Assembly (NCBI GenBank): GCA_934047225.1
Contig: OW203985.1
Span: 11,397,201 to 11,461,200, forward strand
Direction: 5' to 3'
DNA from: Ypsolopha sequella
Taxonomy: Eukaryota > Arthropoda > Insecta > Lepidoptera > Ypsolophidae
Length of the DNA stretch: 64,000 nucleotides
The notes beneath the pieces were generated by a model. It had not been told where the DNA came from. It saw only the letters and a program-made list of their open reading frames with translations, and made no database searches. Shown here piece after piece: positions 1 to 11,238 of this stretch; the first letter of the stretch is position 1, and each line of letters starts with the position of its first letter. Made by a program: the position numbers and the translations under genes.

Positions 1-2022
1 CCGCCCCACAAAAATCAGCATGCCTATCTACCAGGCAAATCAACTGCGACAGCATTGCACCAAGTAGTACACAAAGCGGAGTTAGCAATTGAAACGAAAC
101 AATCATGCCTAGCAATTTTTATAGACATAGAGGGAGCTTTTGACAAAACCACCTTTCCAAGCATCGTACATGGACTGCAAGGACATGGAGTTCACAAGCT
201 GGTTATTGAATGGGTCACCAACATGCTCAAAAAAAGGGCAGCATACATTGAATCAACAGGACAGACACGCTGTGAGGTAACCAGAGGATGCCCCCAAGGA
301 TAGGTACTTTCACCACTTCTATGGGTGGTAGTCATAAACGACCTTCTGGTAGACCTTAACAAGGACGGGTTCTGCACAGTTGGTTATGCGGACGACCTTG
401 TTATAATGATATCGGGCCTGTTCGAAGGAATGCTATGCAGTAAAATGCAACAGGTGCTCCAAAAGATAGAAATCTGGTGTAAAAGACACAGTCTTACAGT
501 CAATCCTCAAAAGACTGAACTAATGCTCTTCACTAGAAAAACAAAACTTCCCAACCTCAAACTCCCAAAACTATTTGGCACGCAGCTGTCCCTCAGCAAG
601 GAAGTCAAATACCTTGGAGTTTGGTTGGACGACAAACTACTCTGGGCCAAACAGCTCGACCACGTAGTGAGGAAGGCAACAAACACGCTATGGCAGTGTA
701 GACGGGCAATCGGTAAAGACTGGGGTCTTACCCCGAAACTGTGCAAATGGCTCTATACTGTAGTTGTTAGACCTGTAATAACCTATGGAGCCCTCGTTTG
801 GTGGCCAAGAACGGAACTAACTACAGTAGAAGCCAAGTTGCAACAACTGCAACGACTAGCATGCACGCTAATATGCGGATGCATGAAATCAACACCATCA
901 GCGGCCCTTGACATACTATTAGGGCTCACCCCGCCTCATTTACATATTCAACAAGAGGCAATGGTTGCGGCCCTACGGGTTAAATCCACAAGCCAATGGA
1001 AAGCCAACTCAATACAAACCAATCACTGCCGAATCTTAGACCGAGCTATAGCTAGCGTTCCAGACGCACAACTTGGTACTGACAGAACTCCGAAGACGTT
1101 CCTAACAGACAAAAAGTACAGAATATCTTTGGATGGAATGGCTGAACCCAGCCAAAAGGTATTAAACTTCTACACAGATGGCTCAAAATCAAAGGATGGC
1201 GCTGGTTGTAGCTACATCTTACCTGAACTGGGCCTGAGCAAATCAATATCGCTCAGTGCAACAACAACTGTCTTTCAAACTGAAACTGCAGGTATACTCC
1301 TAGCGGCCAGAGCAGCAAAAGCATTATGCGCTGACCAACCCTGTGACATTGAAGAGATCACAATTACTACAGATAGTGCTGCATCTTTATCAGCATTAAA
1401 CAAACCAGAAAGCAGGTCTAAAATCACATCAGACTGTCACAAGGAACTTCAAGATCTCTCAAACATATGTAAGGTAAATCTGTTTTGGACTAAAGCACAT
1501 AGCCACAACAAAGGAAATGAACAAGCAGACTCGTTAGCTAAACTAGCATCCACAAGGAAGGCAAATGCACAGAGCAACTACCTGTGTCGCCCTTCCGCGG
1601 AGGCAATTAGGGAAGAGCTGAGGAAATTCTCGCAAAGGGAACAAAACAAGCAGTGGGCAGAGAGGATAGACTGCCGTATGACAAAAATGATGGTACCCCA
1701 GACCGACTGTAAGTTAACCAGGTACCTTTTAAAACTAAACCGGACTGACTTGAAAGATATGGTAAGTATACTAACAGGTCACTGTAACTTAAATAAACAT
1801 CTCTTCACTACGAGTACCACGGATAGCCCGCTATGTAGGGGATGCATGAACGAGGATGAGACGGTGGAGCACGTGCTTTTCCACTGCCCCGTCACTGCGG
1901 AAATAAGAACGAAAGTAGGGTTAGCGACGATGATGAGCTCCAGCTTCCCTTCACTGAATCAGTTGTGTCAGCATGTCGATGCCGTTCGGCTCTATTTTAA
2001 AGAGCTGGGCTGGCTAGGGTGA
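1..2022 (+). pseudogene. LINE ORF2: reverse transcriptase plus RNase H, one in-frame stop, 5' end cut by the window
   Basis: This is the C-terminal part of a non-LTR retrotransposon polyprotein, which would copy its own RNA into DNA at a nicked target. The frame is open from base 1. Visible RT motifs are FIDIEGAFDK, GCPQG and YADDLVIM. An RNase H domain follows from about 1165 (YTDGSKSKDGAG, then an acidic TTDSAA motif and AHSHNKGNEQAD). A C-terminal cysteine/histidine motif (CRGC...VEHVLFHC) sits near 1835-1890. The reading frame is broken only by a TAG at 301-303, directly after GCPQG, where the family normally continues with a glycine. The RNase H domain points to the I/R1/LOA group of LINEs; I cannot place it more finely. 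The rest of the frame is intact, which suggests a fairly young copy. Confidence 0.9.
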
Positions 2023-2356
2023 CTGACCGGGGGGAAGTGCACAATACTCACGGTAGCGGAGAGTCCGTCCAGGACCATTAATCGCCCCCACTTCGAATTT
2101 AGAATTTAGAATTTAGTACATATGCACTTAATTAAGTCTTTAGTTAGAGTGGTTGCATCGTCCGATCGTTAGCATATCTGTGCGACGCAAAACTAGGCTG
2201 CACCGTATAGGACTTAAAGAATATTGTCGCATGCAAACCAAAAGTGACCAGCTGCTAGAGATAATAATATGATTTAAGAATGTGTTCTTTTAGTTACTAA
2301 GAATAACGTATTTAAGGAAATAAAATGACGCATTAGATATTCTTGAAAAAAAAATA
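2023..2356 (+). mobile_element. 3' UTR and A-rich tail of the LINE
   Basis: Non-coding sequence follows the LINE stop codon, with a polyadenylation signal AATAAA at about 2319-2324 and an A-rich end at about 2346-2356. This fits the 3' terminus of a LINE copied by target-primed reverse transcription. I see no clear target duplication, and the other end is outside the window. Confidence 0.6.
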
Positions 2357-2633
2357 ATTCATACATATTATTAAGTATTGTTCGCTTCGGTCTTCAGGAA
2401 AGAGCGGTCACTCCTAATACCGGTTCTGCGAACTTAACATAACAGGGGTGTTCGTTGACTGTGTTGTATTGACTTGATACTTAATAAATACAAATTTGTT
2501 GTTTTTTGTTGCATGTGTATATGTATTGACCAAATATTTCACATCTCATCAATCACTCACCTGTGGGTCTTAGGATCCAAGTGTTTGCGATGGGTCTGGT
2601 TACTATCTCATTTGCTGTCTGTATATAAAACTC

Positions 2634-2817
2634 GAACGCCTCTGTGGTCTAGTAGTCGTTTTGAACGTTTTTATCACTAATTTTCAGAGGTCGAGGGTTC
2701 AAATCCCTTTGAAACACATTTTAAACTCTGGGTTCATTCATACTTGTGCCCAAAGAAGGGCGATAGGGCTACCACTACGCTAGGTCTAAATTACGCTTGT
2801 ACGGGAGAAAAAAAAAA
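2634..2817 (+). repeat. tRNA-derived SINE
   Basis: The sequence carries an RNA polymerase III A box (TGGTCTAGTAG at 2645-2655) and a B box (GGTTCAAATCC at 2696-2706) about 40 bases apart. A non-tRNA body and an A-rich run at about 2807-2817 follow. This is the layout of a tRNA-derived SINE rather than a functional tRNA gene, because no cloverleaf acceptor stem can be formed. The boundaries are approximate. Confidence 0.6.
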
Positions 2818-3258
2818 GTTATAGCCTTATGTAACCAATTCACCAAAAAATTTGTCATGAAAATGCTCTTGTGTCCCGAGGTCGTAAGAAATAAAATCTA
2901 TATTTTTTTTTATAATTATTTATTTATTAGAAACCAACTAACTTTTTCCACGATATACTTAGGAAAAATTAACGTTTATGTATTTTTACCTTAATCACCA
3001 ACATAAATAAAAATTAATTAAGTCATATTACATAACTCATAAATAAAAATTACTGAAATCCGATTTTGAATCGTTTTTTGTAAATGGACTTTTTTTGTAC
3101 CGACCTTTTTTGATCCCTTAGCACGATTTGAAATCGATCTCAAAATCGATCGAAAAACAGGCATCCCTACATGCACCTTTATGTCAGTAGTTTACTCTAG
3201 TTTGCATAATATTACATAGGTAGGTATTCTATATTTTTCCTTCTCGTCTTCCCTTTCA
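2818..3258. other. AT-rich spacer, no gene seen
   Basis: I see no open reading frame with recognisable content, no RNA gene and no clear terminal inverted repeats. Bases 2357-2633, between the LINE tail and the SINE, are also featureless. Confidence 0.5.
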
Positions 3259-3266
3259 CCCAAGGG

Positions 3267-3527
3267 CAGTGGCGTGCACAGAACTTTTTTCCGGAAAAGC
3301 AATCAGAAGGTCAAGTACGACAATAAAAAAAATATAAAAAAATTTTAATAACACTTTGAAAAAATAAAGTTTGTATGACGCCAGGGTAGGCACTGCCTTT
3401 CCCAGAGTGAACATTTTCATACAAACTTTTTTTTCAAAGTGTTATTTAAATTTTTTCATATTTTTTTTATTATCGTACTTGACCTTCTGATTGCTTTTCC
3501 GGAAAAAAAGTTCTGTGCACGCCACTG
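3267..3527. mobile_element. hAT-type foldback MITE with 8-bp target duplication
   Basis: The two halves are near-perfect reverse complements over about 105 bp each, beginning CAGTGGCGTGCACAGAAC at both ends, with a loop of roughly 45 bp. The element is flanked on both sides by CCCAAGGG (3259-3266 and 3528-3535). An 8-bp target duplication and ends starting CAG are hallmarks of the hAT superfamily. It has no coding capacity, so it would depend on a hAT transposase elsewhere. Confidence 0.9.
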
Positions 3528-3610
3528 CCCAAGGGTAGCGTAGTGCTACCAGCAATATGTTTTTTTCCTCTTTTTATGATTTTTGTAAATGCACTCAGTT
3601 AATGTATTAA

Positions 3611-4042
3611 GGGCCTATAATACCTCACTTCGCTTCGCATGATCCTGCTTTATACCAACAAATACTGCAACAATCACTCTGCTATAAATATATGGTAAAG
3701 TTGTGGACTAATGCTATGTCAACGCTATGGAGAAAACTTGATTCCATTAAATTTTCTCGATAGAAAAAAATTACAAAGTTACCTCCGAACTGTACATTTA
3801 ATGAATACTTGAGATTAGATCTAAAACTTTGCATAATATAACTGATATTAGTATAAAGCAGCTGCCGGCTATTAAATAAAAATGAAAAAGCCATAATTTT
3901 CACGGTAAAAAGAAAATACCTAAATGAAATGATCGCGCGTTCTAGTCAGCCGAACCTGGACTGCCCTGCCGCCCGACCCCCGATTCAGTCCCGCGGAAAA
4001 GTGGAGGCGAAACTTGAATTCGAGGTGAAGTGTTATAAACCC
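3611..4042. mobile_element. TTAA-flanked piggyBac-like MITE, copy 1
   Basis: Ends related to GGGCCTATAATACCTCAC are inverted at the two termini, and TTAA flanks both sides (3607-3610 and 4043-4046). A second copy in the same orientation lies at 33916-34375. TTAA targets with GGG-starting ends fit a non-autonomous piggyBac-type element. Short open frames inside are not genes; they are conserved only because the repeat is. Confidence 0.75.
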
Positions 4043-4046
4043 TTAA

Positions 4047-5058
4047 ATAATATAAAGTAAAAAAATTTTATTAAAGTACCCACAAGCAAAACCATTTTGT
4101 TTAGTTGGAGTCCCTTATCAGGGTGTTCTTATTTAAAATTGTAACGTTGTTTCCGAAAACGTCTCTCTCGATAAACTTTCGCCCTTTTACAGATAATAAT
4201 AATATGTGACACACTAGCATGCATGATTATTACCAATATCTTCAGGCGAAGTTGTGGTGAAAATGCAATAGAGAGGAACAATTTGTTAGCCGTCGATGGG
4301 ATGCCATATAACACAATAACCTCCACGTCGATTATATCGTCCGTGCGTATGTCCCCGTTACTCCAGGCGGAAAGACCCGCAGTGCGAGAGGGACGGAATC
4401 GGAGAAAATTGTCAAAAAGTCGGTTTTAAAATAATACAAAATTAACTAAAATTGCTGTGAAAATTTCCATAACCAGTAATTTAGGTATTGTTAAAACTTA
4501 TCTACACAAATATTTTTGAGGTCTGTATGCGATCCCAATTTGTCAGAATTTCAAAAAAAGTGTAAATTTAGACCTCATTTCAATAATTATATTGAGTGAA
4601 ATTCCTTCAATCGCGTTTCTGATAGTCCAAAACCTAGAAAAAAGTCCCAAAATTGTCATACTAATTTATTTAACTTGGGACTTCTTTTGAACAGCAAATA
4701 AATAACTTCAAAGTGTCTATTTTGACGGCTGCATGCATATACATTCAGATTGGGCACTTCATTTTGCATCAAACAGACAGAACTAAACTCTATGACGCTG
4801 ACGGACGTTTCCATTTACTTTAAAACAACGCGCTCTCAGTCGTGGCTGTTACGACCACCAAGAAACATGCGCTCACCAAAAAACTGAGTTTTTTTTTAAT
4901 AAATAATAAATCAATAGCAGTAGATAACATGGAGATAGGATCCACAGTCCCATCTGTCTGTAGGTATGTTTCGTTGCGTAGCTTTTACTTCGACGGTGAC
5001 AATATGTATGGTAAGGTAGCTTGAAGTGGCGTTATCTAATATTGAATTTTCATATGTA
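4047..5058. other. AT-rich spacer without recognised genes
   Basis: Short open frames on both strands (around 4129-4429 and 4842-5024) have no domain I recognise and no splice context. I call no gene here. Confidence 0.45.
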
Positions 5059-5062
5059 TTAA

Positions 5063-5320
5063 GAGCGGTTGTAAAAAACCTGCCTTTTTCTTATTAATCG
5101 AAACAAAACACTTTTTGAAAAATTTTTGGAATCCCAAAATTTTTAAATTCTAATTTACACAAACCAATGGAAACTTTGCAATGGCAGCATAGCAGCATAC
5201 ACAATATATAGCTAATAAGGTTTTGTTGAATAACTATTGAGTGAATTTTCAATCTATGTGTTCTGTTTCGATTAATTAGAAAAAGGTGGGTTTTTTGCAA
5301 TCCGGCTGCGAAACCGCTCT
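5063..5320. mobile_element. TTAA-flanked foldback MITE (GAGCGGTT ends)
   Basis: Inverted arms of about 45-60 bp start GAGCGGTTGTAAAAAACC on the left and match the complement of the right end with a few mismatches. TTAA flanks both sides (5059-5062 and 5321-5324). The structure fits a non-autonomous TTAA-targeting element, distinct from the copy at 3611-4042. Confidence 0.7.
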
Positions 5321-5670
5321 TAAGTCTTAATTGGGCGATTTGTTAATTCAAGGTGTCAGATTTAATAAACCTGTTTTTTTTTAAGCAACAGCTGTTTTTA
5401 AAGTACTTAACTAAATTTATTATCATATCCATTTTTACTGCAAGTTTGGTCAAGAAACGGGGTCCATTATTAATAGTTGATACTTGATGTTATTTTTTCT
5501 TGATAGTTAAACATAACGACAGATTTTGTTTAGCAAAACAATATCTTCATTTTGAATATTACAGTGGAATAAATATCAAGAAGTGATTACTCTCAAAATA
5601 ATTAAAATAAAAATCTTTTTCCGGTATTTCTCAAGGCCGCCAGTAGAACTGAAGTTTAGTGTGCATTGCA

Positions 5671-5795
5671 GGACGGCGATTATGGCGCGTACGCAAAAAT
5701 TGCAAAAGCAGAGAATCAAATCAGAAAATCCCTTGTAAAATCACTATCCAAAATCTGCTTTTGCAAATTTCGCGCACGCGCCAGTATTGCCGTCC
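5671..5795. repeat. Short inverted-repeat element (GGACGGC ends)
   Basis: Arms of about 41 bp beginning GGACGGC are inverted relative to each other around a loop of about 43 bp. No clean target duplication is visible, so the superfamily is not assigned. Confidence 0.6.
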
Positions 5796-6104
5796 AGTAT
5801 TGGAGTAGAATTACTCTAGGACCCGGCGAAAAATAAACAATTTTGAAATCTCAACTAACTAACTAACTTCTTCATCACCCAAATGTTGGCTGAAAGAAAA
5901 CGCTTGAAGTGATAATTCCGGCCTTGTTTTTTTTTTTTCATTTTAACCGTTTACAATAAAGTGTGTATTGATTCATTCATTCGTTCAACTCAAACAACGT
6001 ACACATAGAATAAACTTTTAAGTAAAGTTCCATAGTAAGTGAGTAAGTGTTAAGACCCTACTGAAGAAAGCGGACTGTTCGAGGCCAATCAGATACGTGA
6101 CTTA
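5796..6104. other. AT-rich spacer, no gene seen
   Basis: Nothing recognisable is seen here. The interval 5325-5670 on the other side of the inverted-repeat element is likewise without features. Confidence 0.45.
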
Positions 6105-6112
6105 GTTAAAAG

Positions 6113-7425
6113 TAGGGATGCATCGATACACCTTTCTGCCGATACGATATCGATACCGATACTCGTATAAAAATATCGGTGATACCGATACCAATACGCT
6201 TAGTGAATTTAAATGAAGGTAAAATAAAAACACAAGTTGAGTTTAATATATTTTTTTAATTAATATAAAGAATTACAGACTTACAATGAGGTAATTAGTT
6301 ATTAAGGGTCGGTTGCGCCAAACATGCTCTAGCGTTTGAACAATTTAGCTTATTAAAACAAAATATTTTTAACGAATAAAATTTGTGTAAGTAGTTAAGA
6401 AGTTGAACTATATTATAATTTTTCAGATTTGACACAAGCATCACAATCATCAAGAAAAAAAATCAGAATGATCAGTAAAATCACGGAAAACATAATTTGG
6501 CTTTGGAACTAGTATGATCAGTCTACTGATCTAACTACAAAATAAAATATTTTTTATAGAGTAATCTTTACTCTATAATGAAAGTAACCTTTACAGATTT
6601 TTATCATTTTTTATTTCCTTTCGTTATATTAAAAGAAATTCTCAAACATTCTACATTTTTCGTGTACAGAAAAATTACGCAAAAATAATTTGAATGTTTG
6701 TGTATTTCTTTTTAATTATAACGAAAGAAAAAACATATTAAACTTTTATATGAATAAGGTACTTCGATCCCTTTACGCAAAAAAAACCTATTTGGAACAA
6801 AAAAAATTTTTTTTATCTGTTTGCAACGCCAAATTACGTTTTTCGTGATTTTAGTAATCTTTCCAATTTTTTTTTCTCGATTATTGTTATACTTGTGTCA
6901 AATCTGAAAAATTATAATATAGTTCAACTTCGTAACTACTTACACCAATTTTATTTGTTAAAAATATTTTGTTTTAATATGCTGAATTGTCCAAACGCGA
7001 GAGCATGTTTGGCGCAACCGACCCTTAAGGGCATCATTCTTGCGCTTCTCGACATACAAACGTGTTCTCGTGATGAATGCTATACTAATGAACAGAATCT
7101 AACGAAATTTGACAATATATCTAGTTCCGCATTAAGTCTGTATGCAGATCTAAAGATCGTCATATTTTTGACAACAACCAACCAAACACACACGGAATAA
7201 AGCACGGGCTTTACCCGAGCATAGTCTGTGCCTTGTTTGCAACGAAATAGACGATACAACACGCGCATTTACATTACCTGCCTGAAGCGCGAGATTTTAA
7301 AAGTATCGTTATATCGGCAATAAAAATATCACCGATGCCGATATATTGGCAAACCCAAAGTATCGCCGATATATCGGTATTATCGGTATCGGATGAAGAT
7401 GTTCTGTGGATGGCATGCAACCCTA
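6113..7425. mobile_element. hAT-type non-autonomous element, host of a nested hairpin
   Basis: The ends TAGGGATGCATCGATA and, inverted, TAGGGTTGCATGCC are flanked by the 8-bp duplication GTTAAAAG (6105-6112 and 7426-7433), as for hAT elements. Subterminal stretches on both sides are dense in GATACCGATA/TATCGGTATC motifs, so the ends pair over a long distance. No transposase is encoded. The element is interrupted by a separate TTAA element at 6306-7024. Confidence 0.8.
6306..7024. mobile_element. TTAA-flanked foldback inserted in the hAT-type element
   Basis: Arms of about 200 bp beginning GGGTCGGTTGCGCCAAAC pair with the right end. TTAA flanks both sides (6302-6305 and 7025-7028). Inside is a third inverted pair (about 6608-6640 with 6695-6730), so the locus is a hairpin inside a hairpin inside a hAT-type element. 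No coding capacity was recognised. Confidence 0.75.
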
Positions 7426-7433
7426 GTTAAAAG

Positions 7434-8527
7434 GCAATTATAAGGCAATTCTGTGATGGACTCAATCAACTCACTGGAAACGATAACGATATCTTATAAA
7501 GAGAGTTAAGTGATCTAATTTATTAGCCTCTATCTCATTCTCAGATAAGTTACAGCTATAATATTTTTGGACCTGTTGATGTTGATAGTGTAGTATCTCG
7601 AACCTCATAATATACGAATATGATAAGGTGAACTTTTACTAATTTTAAACTTTTATGAATAAGTATTACATATTATTTTAGTATGAAATACTTTTAAAAA
7701 GATTTTTAGTTCGATTATATGCCCACTTACATCCAGAAGAAGTTATTGCGCTTACTGCTAGCTAAAGCACACATTGGCTGCCCATAAAAAGAGTAATTTT
7801 AAAAGTAATTAAAAACAAAGGCGGTAATTCCCATAGCTTAATTTCAAAAATATTTTTTTCATTTTTTTTTAGATAATAGGCGCCATTTTTGGACATAGTT
7901 TTCATTATTTTGGTATATAAAATTAACCATTATTTTTGTATGATTTTTTTACAGAATTGTAGGATATGACGTCACTTGAGAATTTTAGACATTATACTGA
8001 TTGTGATTACTTATAAAAAAGTGAGGTCTGTCTCTGTCTGTCTCGGATCGAAGCAGTCAGAAGTAAACTATTATAAATTTATCTTGACAGCAAATGACAA
8101 ATTTCTAAACAGCCATTTCTCAAGGCATATGGAAATTTTTAGTAAAAATATTCATCATCATGAGGTTTTTTAAACCAAAAGTTCGAAAATACGGCTTATT
8201 AAATCTAAATCTCAAAATGGTTTTCGAATTAACACACCTTAACATAATTTAATCTAGGCGAATTGCGGATGATACATCTGAAGAACATACATACGTACCA
8301 CCGTAACCTTATTAATTGTATAGAAAGTGTAAGGAAATACGAACTTTGCCAAACAATGGCGAAGATTTGTATGCGCATAGTATGCGGGAGTACTGTACAT
8401 ATACGAGTACTGACCAGGAAAGTTCTGTTGACCCAATTTTCACTAAAATTACAGGCAATAAGGGTGAAAAGAAGATCTGCGCAGCTTATATCGATAGAAT
8501 ATGATAGAATATTCGATAGAATGCGGG
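7434..8527. other. AT-rich spacer with a short decayed repeat
   Basis: No gene is recognised. Around 8310-8385 about 60 bases resemble, in inverted orientation, a stretch near 20940-21030, so both are probably fragments of one old dispersed repeat. Confidence 0.4.
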
Positions 8528-8622
8528 CCTGCGGTCCGAAATAGGATTACAATGGATCATAGCCATTCACTTCATACTTTCGTAATCGATTTTAGCGATG
8601 TAATTATATTTCGGACCGCAGG
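8528..8622. mobile_element. 95-bp MITE (CCTGCGGTCCGAAATA ends), copy 1
   Basis: Inverted ends CCTGCGGTCCGAAATA bracket about 95 bp. A second copy with nearly the same interior lies 100 bp downstream at 8722-8816, in the same orientation. No target duplication was clear. Confidence 0.65.
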
Positions 8623-8721
8623 GTATGTCATGGGAAAGTCATTTCATTCACTCACTTCACTTCACTCAGTTCATTTCACTCACTGAAGCGCCTTCAGAAC
8701 TTCTTGCCTTCGCAAACTAGC

Positions 8722-8816
8722 CCTGCGGTCCGAAATAGAATTACAATGGATCATAAGCCATTCCCTTCATACTTTCGTAATCGATTTTACCTATAAATTC
8801 TATTTCGGACCGCACG
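8722..8816. mobile_element. 95-bp MITE, copy 2
   Basis: This has the same inverted ends and interior as 8528-8622 with a few substitutions. The two-copy arrangement suggests either two insertions or a local duplication. Confidence 0.65.
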
Positions 8817-8821
8817 GTAGA

Positions 8822-9309
8822 ATTATTCTAGCCCAATCTCTTTTTCTGCCTCTGCTTGACTATGCTGACATTGTGTTCTTGGATGCCACCGAAGAGTTGC
8901 TCAACAAACTGGAACGTCTTCAGAATTTGGCTATCAGATTAATTTTAGATTTGTGAAAGTTTGATCATGTGTCCGAGTTTCGACGTAAACCGAAGTGGCT
9001 TCCAATACGCTATCGGGGTATATTCATATCCTCTCTCTACTATACAATGTCTTAAATAACCCTTCTTCCCCCAAATACCTAAAATATAAGTTCAATTTTC
9101 GCACCGATATGAGCAACAGGAATCTTCGGCCCACTCATGATCTTATGTTATCTATACCAACTCATTACACAGAACGTTACACTGGATCTTTTACAGTTGA
9201 CGCTGTCCGTCTTTGGAACGACCTCCCACACTCCCTTGAACGTTTTCCTTCAATTGCTTCCTTCAAATTCAACTTCAATAAACACTTTTTGTCCTTTTAT
9301 CATATTTAA
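8822..9309 (+). pseudogene. CR1-like LINE, C-terminal end of the reverse transcriptase
   Basis: Two frames together encode the thumb/C-terminal region of a CR1-type LINE. The first has LPLLDYADIVF and a leucine-rich ERLQNLAIRLI motif. The second has RPTHDLMLSIP, DAVRLWNDLP and a SFKFNFNKHF-like end. A stop lies near 8955 and the frame changes around 9010-9040, so it is dead. The RT active site is absent because the copy is 5' truncated. Its 3' UTR continues at 9828-10129 after an interrupting element. Confidence 0.75.
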
Positions 9310-9318
9310 ATACATATA

Positions 9319-9827
9319 ATGAGCGGTTTTCCAGACTGACCTTGATCAAGCTTTCAGACGTAAACACAGATGGCGTTACCCTGCTTTCAAGTGTCAAAAA
9401 GCAAAGATTATTTTTTAATCTGTGGGCAGCAAGATAAAAATCGTCAATTCAATTGTTAAATCCAACAACACCCTTCACAAAGACATTCCTGTTGTGTTTA
9501 TATTGTGTTGTTTTCTATCTGTATTACTTACGTTAATAGCTTGTTTCAACTTTTCAACTTCAACATGGTCAGCCCATGCGTTGTAGCTAATTTTAAAAAT
9601 AAGGAACACACAGTTTAACTAATTACGGAAAGAACAATCTTAGCAATAATACATTTGAGGCATGGATTGACCATAAAAAACAAAGAAGCAAAGAAGAAGT
9701 GTCAAAATCATAAGAATCCAGTGTTGCCAGGAAGACATTTTTTGACACTTTTAGTACAGGCTGCGCCATCTATTGCGTCGTTCGGTACTACTTTTTCTTT
9801 TTTAATCTGTCTTTGAAAACCCCTCAT
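9319..9827. mobile_element. TA-flanked MITE (Tc1/mariner type) inserted in the CR1-like LINE
   Basis: The ends ATGAGSGGTTTTC are inverted, with imperfect homology continuing about 90 bp inward (a shared AGATGGCG and AGTGTCAAAAA on both arms). TA flanks both sides (9317-9318 and 9828-9829). It splits the coding end of the CR1-like LINE from the rest of its 3' UTR. Confidence 0.6.
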
Positions 9828-10129
9828 TAGAATTTTAGTACTCTTTGTTTAGTTTTTAGACCGTTAGGTAGTTAGGTATACTTTTAGGTTAATAGTGTAT
9901 GTAGACTATTATATTTATTATATTTACATACATATTTATATCGCTCTTTATGCACTCAATTTAGATTTCAATAAGCCAATGTATAATTTTTCTTCATCTC
10001 TGTCATTTATGATTGACTGAAAGAAATTTCTGTCAGAAATAAGTCCGTCTTTGCCTTGTATTTTTCTTAATTCTTATCTGTATTTATCTGTGATTTTTGT
10101 GCAATAGTGCTTATTATTATTATTATTAA
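9828..10129 (+). mobile_element. 3' UTR of the CR1-like LINE ending in (TTA)n
   Basis: AT-rich sequence ends with TGTGCAATAGTGC and then TTA repeated at about 10110-10129. This is the type of 3' terminus shown by CR1-like LINEs, which end in short tandem repeats instead of poly-A. The minus-strand remnant at 31138-31222 has a matching GTGCAATAAAG and repeat end. Confidence 0.55.
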
Positions 10130-11154
10130 TATGTACAATACAAATTAGTAGCCAACGCTAGGGAAACATATAGTGTCAAAATTAAAAGCACAGTAAGAAA
10201 TATTTAAGAAGAGGTTTATTTGCATGTAAATGTTATATACTTATCCAAGACGACAATCTTAGAATTATGCACAAATTTCACCTATAAACAAAATAAATAG
10301 GTCACAATCATTGTTATGTAAATACATAAAAAACGTTACTCTAATATCACCTATTGCTTGACAACACTAAAATAAATATTATTTAAAATGAAAAAAATGA
10401 ATAGATCCTGAATAAAATACACATACATATGTATATTATAGCAAATAACACATATATTTGGTATTTATAGATGTAATATACAGGTTTTAAAAAGTAACAG
10501 AGTAACTCATTTTCAGACAATCAACTATAACATTTTTACAAGGGAAAAGACGAGGCGAGAAGTTCCGAACTTCGTGTTTTTAGAGGACTAAAATCTCACG
10601 ATTTTAGTGGCTTGGGCGAGGCAAACTGGTCCATCTTGCACTTTTGTATAGAATCGCAAAATATTATTTGCAGATTGGCCGTTGAAAGTTAACGGTTATC
10701 TTTACTATTTCACTATATTAGTTCAGTGATCGAGGAAAGGAGTGCTATTTGTCTTGTGTAACCAAATGCATAGTGCGTCTCCTATAGCCTGTTTTAGAAA
10801 TTTATCTGCTGCTTATGTTTCTTTCATAATGTTATTTATGTTTCTTTCATGCTTTCATACTCCTTGCTCTTTTTCACTCTGTGTTGTATTTGTTCGATTT
10901 AACGAGGATTTAACCAAATCTAACCGAGTGCACCAAGGTAAGGAGGAGTGTTTGGACACTTATTGAAGTACTTCCAAGGTTAACACTTTTTTATTTATAC
11001 TTATAAAAAATGGCACTTACGCAAGGTGGGCACGATGTAAACCTCTTATTCTAAATCACTAAACCAATCTTGTAAAATAGTATCCACTACAAATTTATTC
11101 ATGCAATAATATTTGTGAAAATCTACCCGTGGTATGCCACGTTTGGCACTTCTG

Positions 11155-11238
11155 TTACCAATGAAACCATGCTTGCACTGACCTCCATAGTATGTAGACC
11201 TCCATAGTATAATATGGAGGTCAGTGCATGCTCGTAAC
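11155..11238. repeat. Short palindrome with CACTGACCTCCATA arms
   Basis: Arms reading GCACTGACCTCCATA are inverted around a short loop, inside a weaker outer pairing (GTTAC...GCATG). The sequence ACCTCCATAGTA is also directly duplicated in the left half. No function is assigned. Confidence 0.5.

Noticed and set aside
2634..2720. Possible tRNA gene
   Set aside because: A and B boxes are present, but the acceptor and anticodon stems do not form and an A-rich tail follows, so a SINE is the better reading.
3682..3903. Minus-strand frame also found at 34019-34234
   Set aside because: The similarity comes from the two copies of the TTAA element. The frame is not otherwise conserved and has indels between copies.
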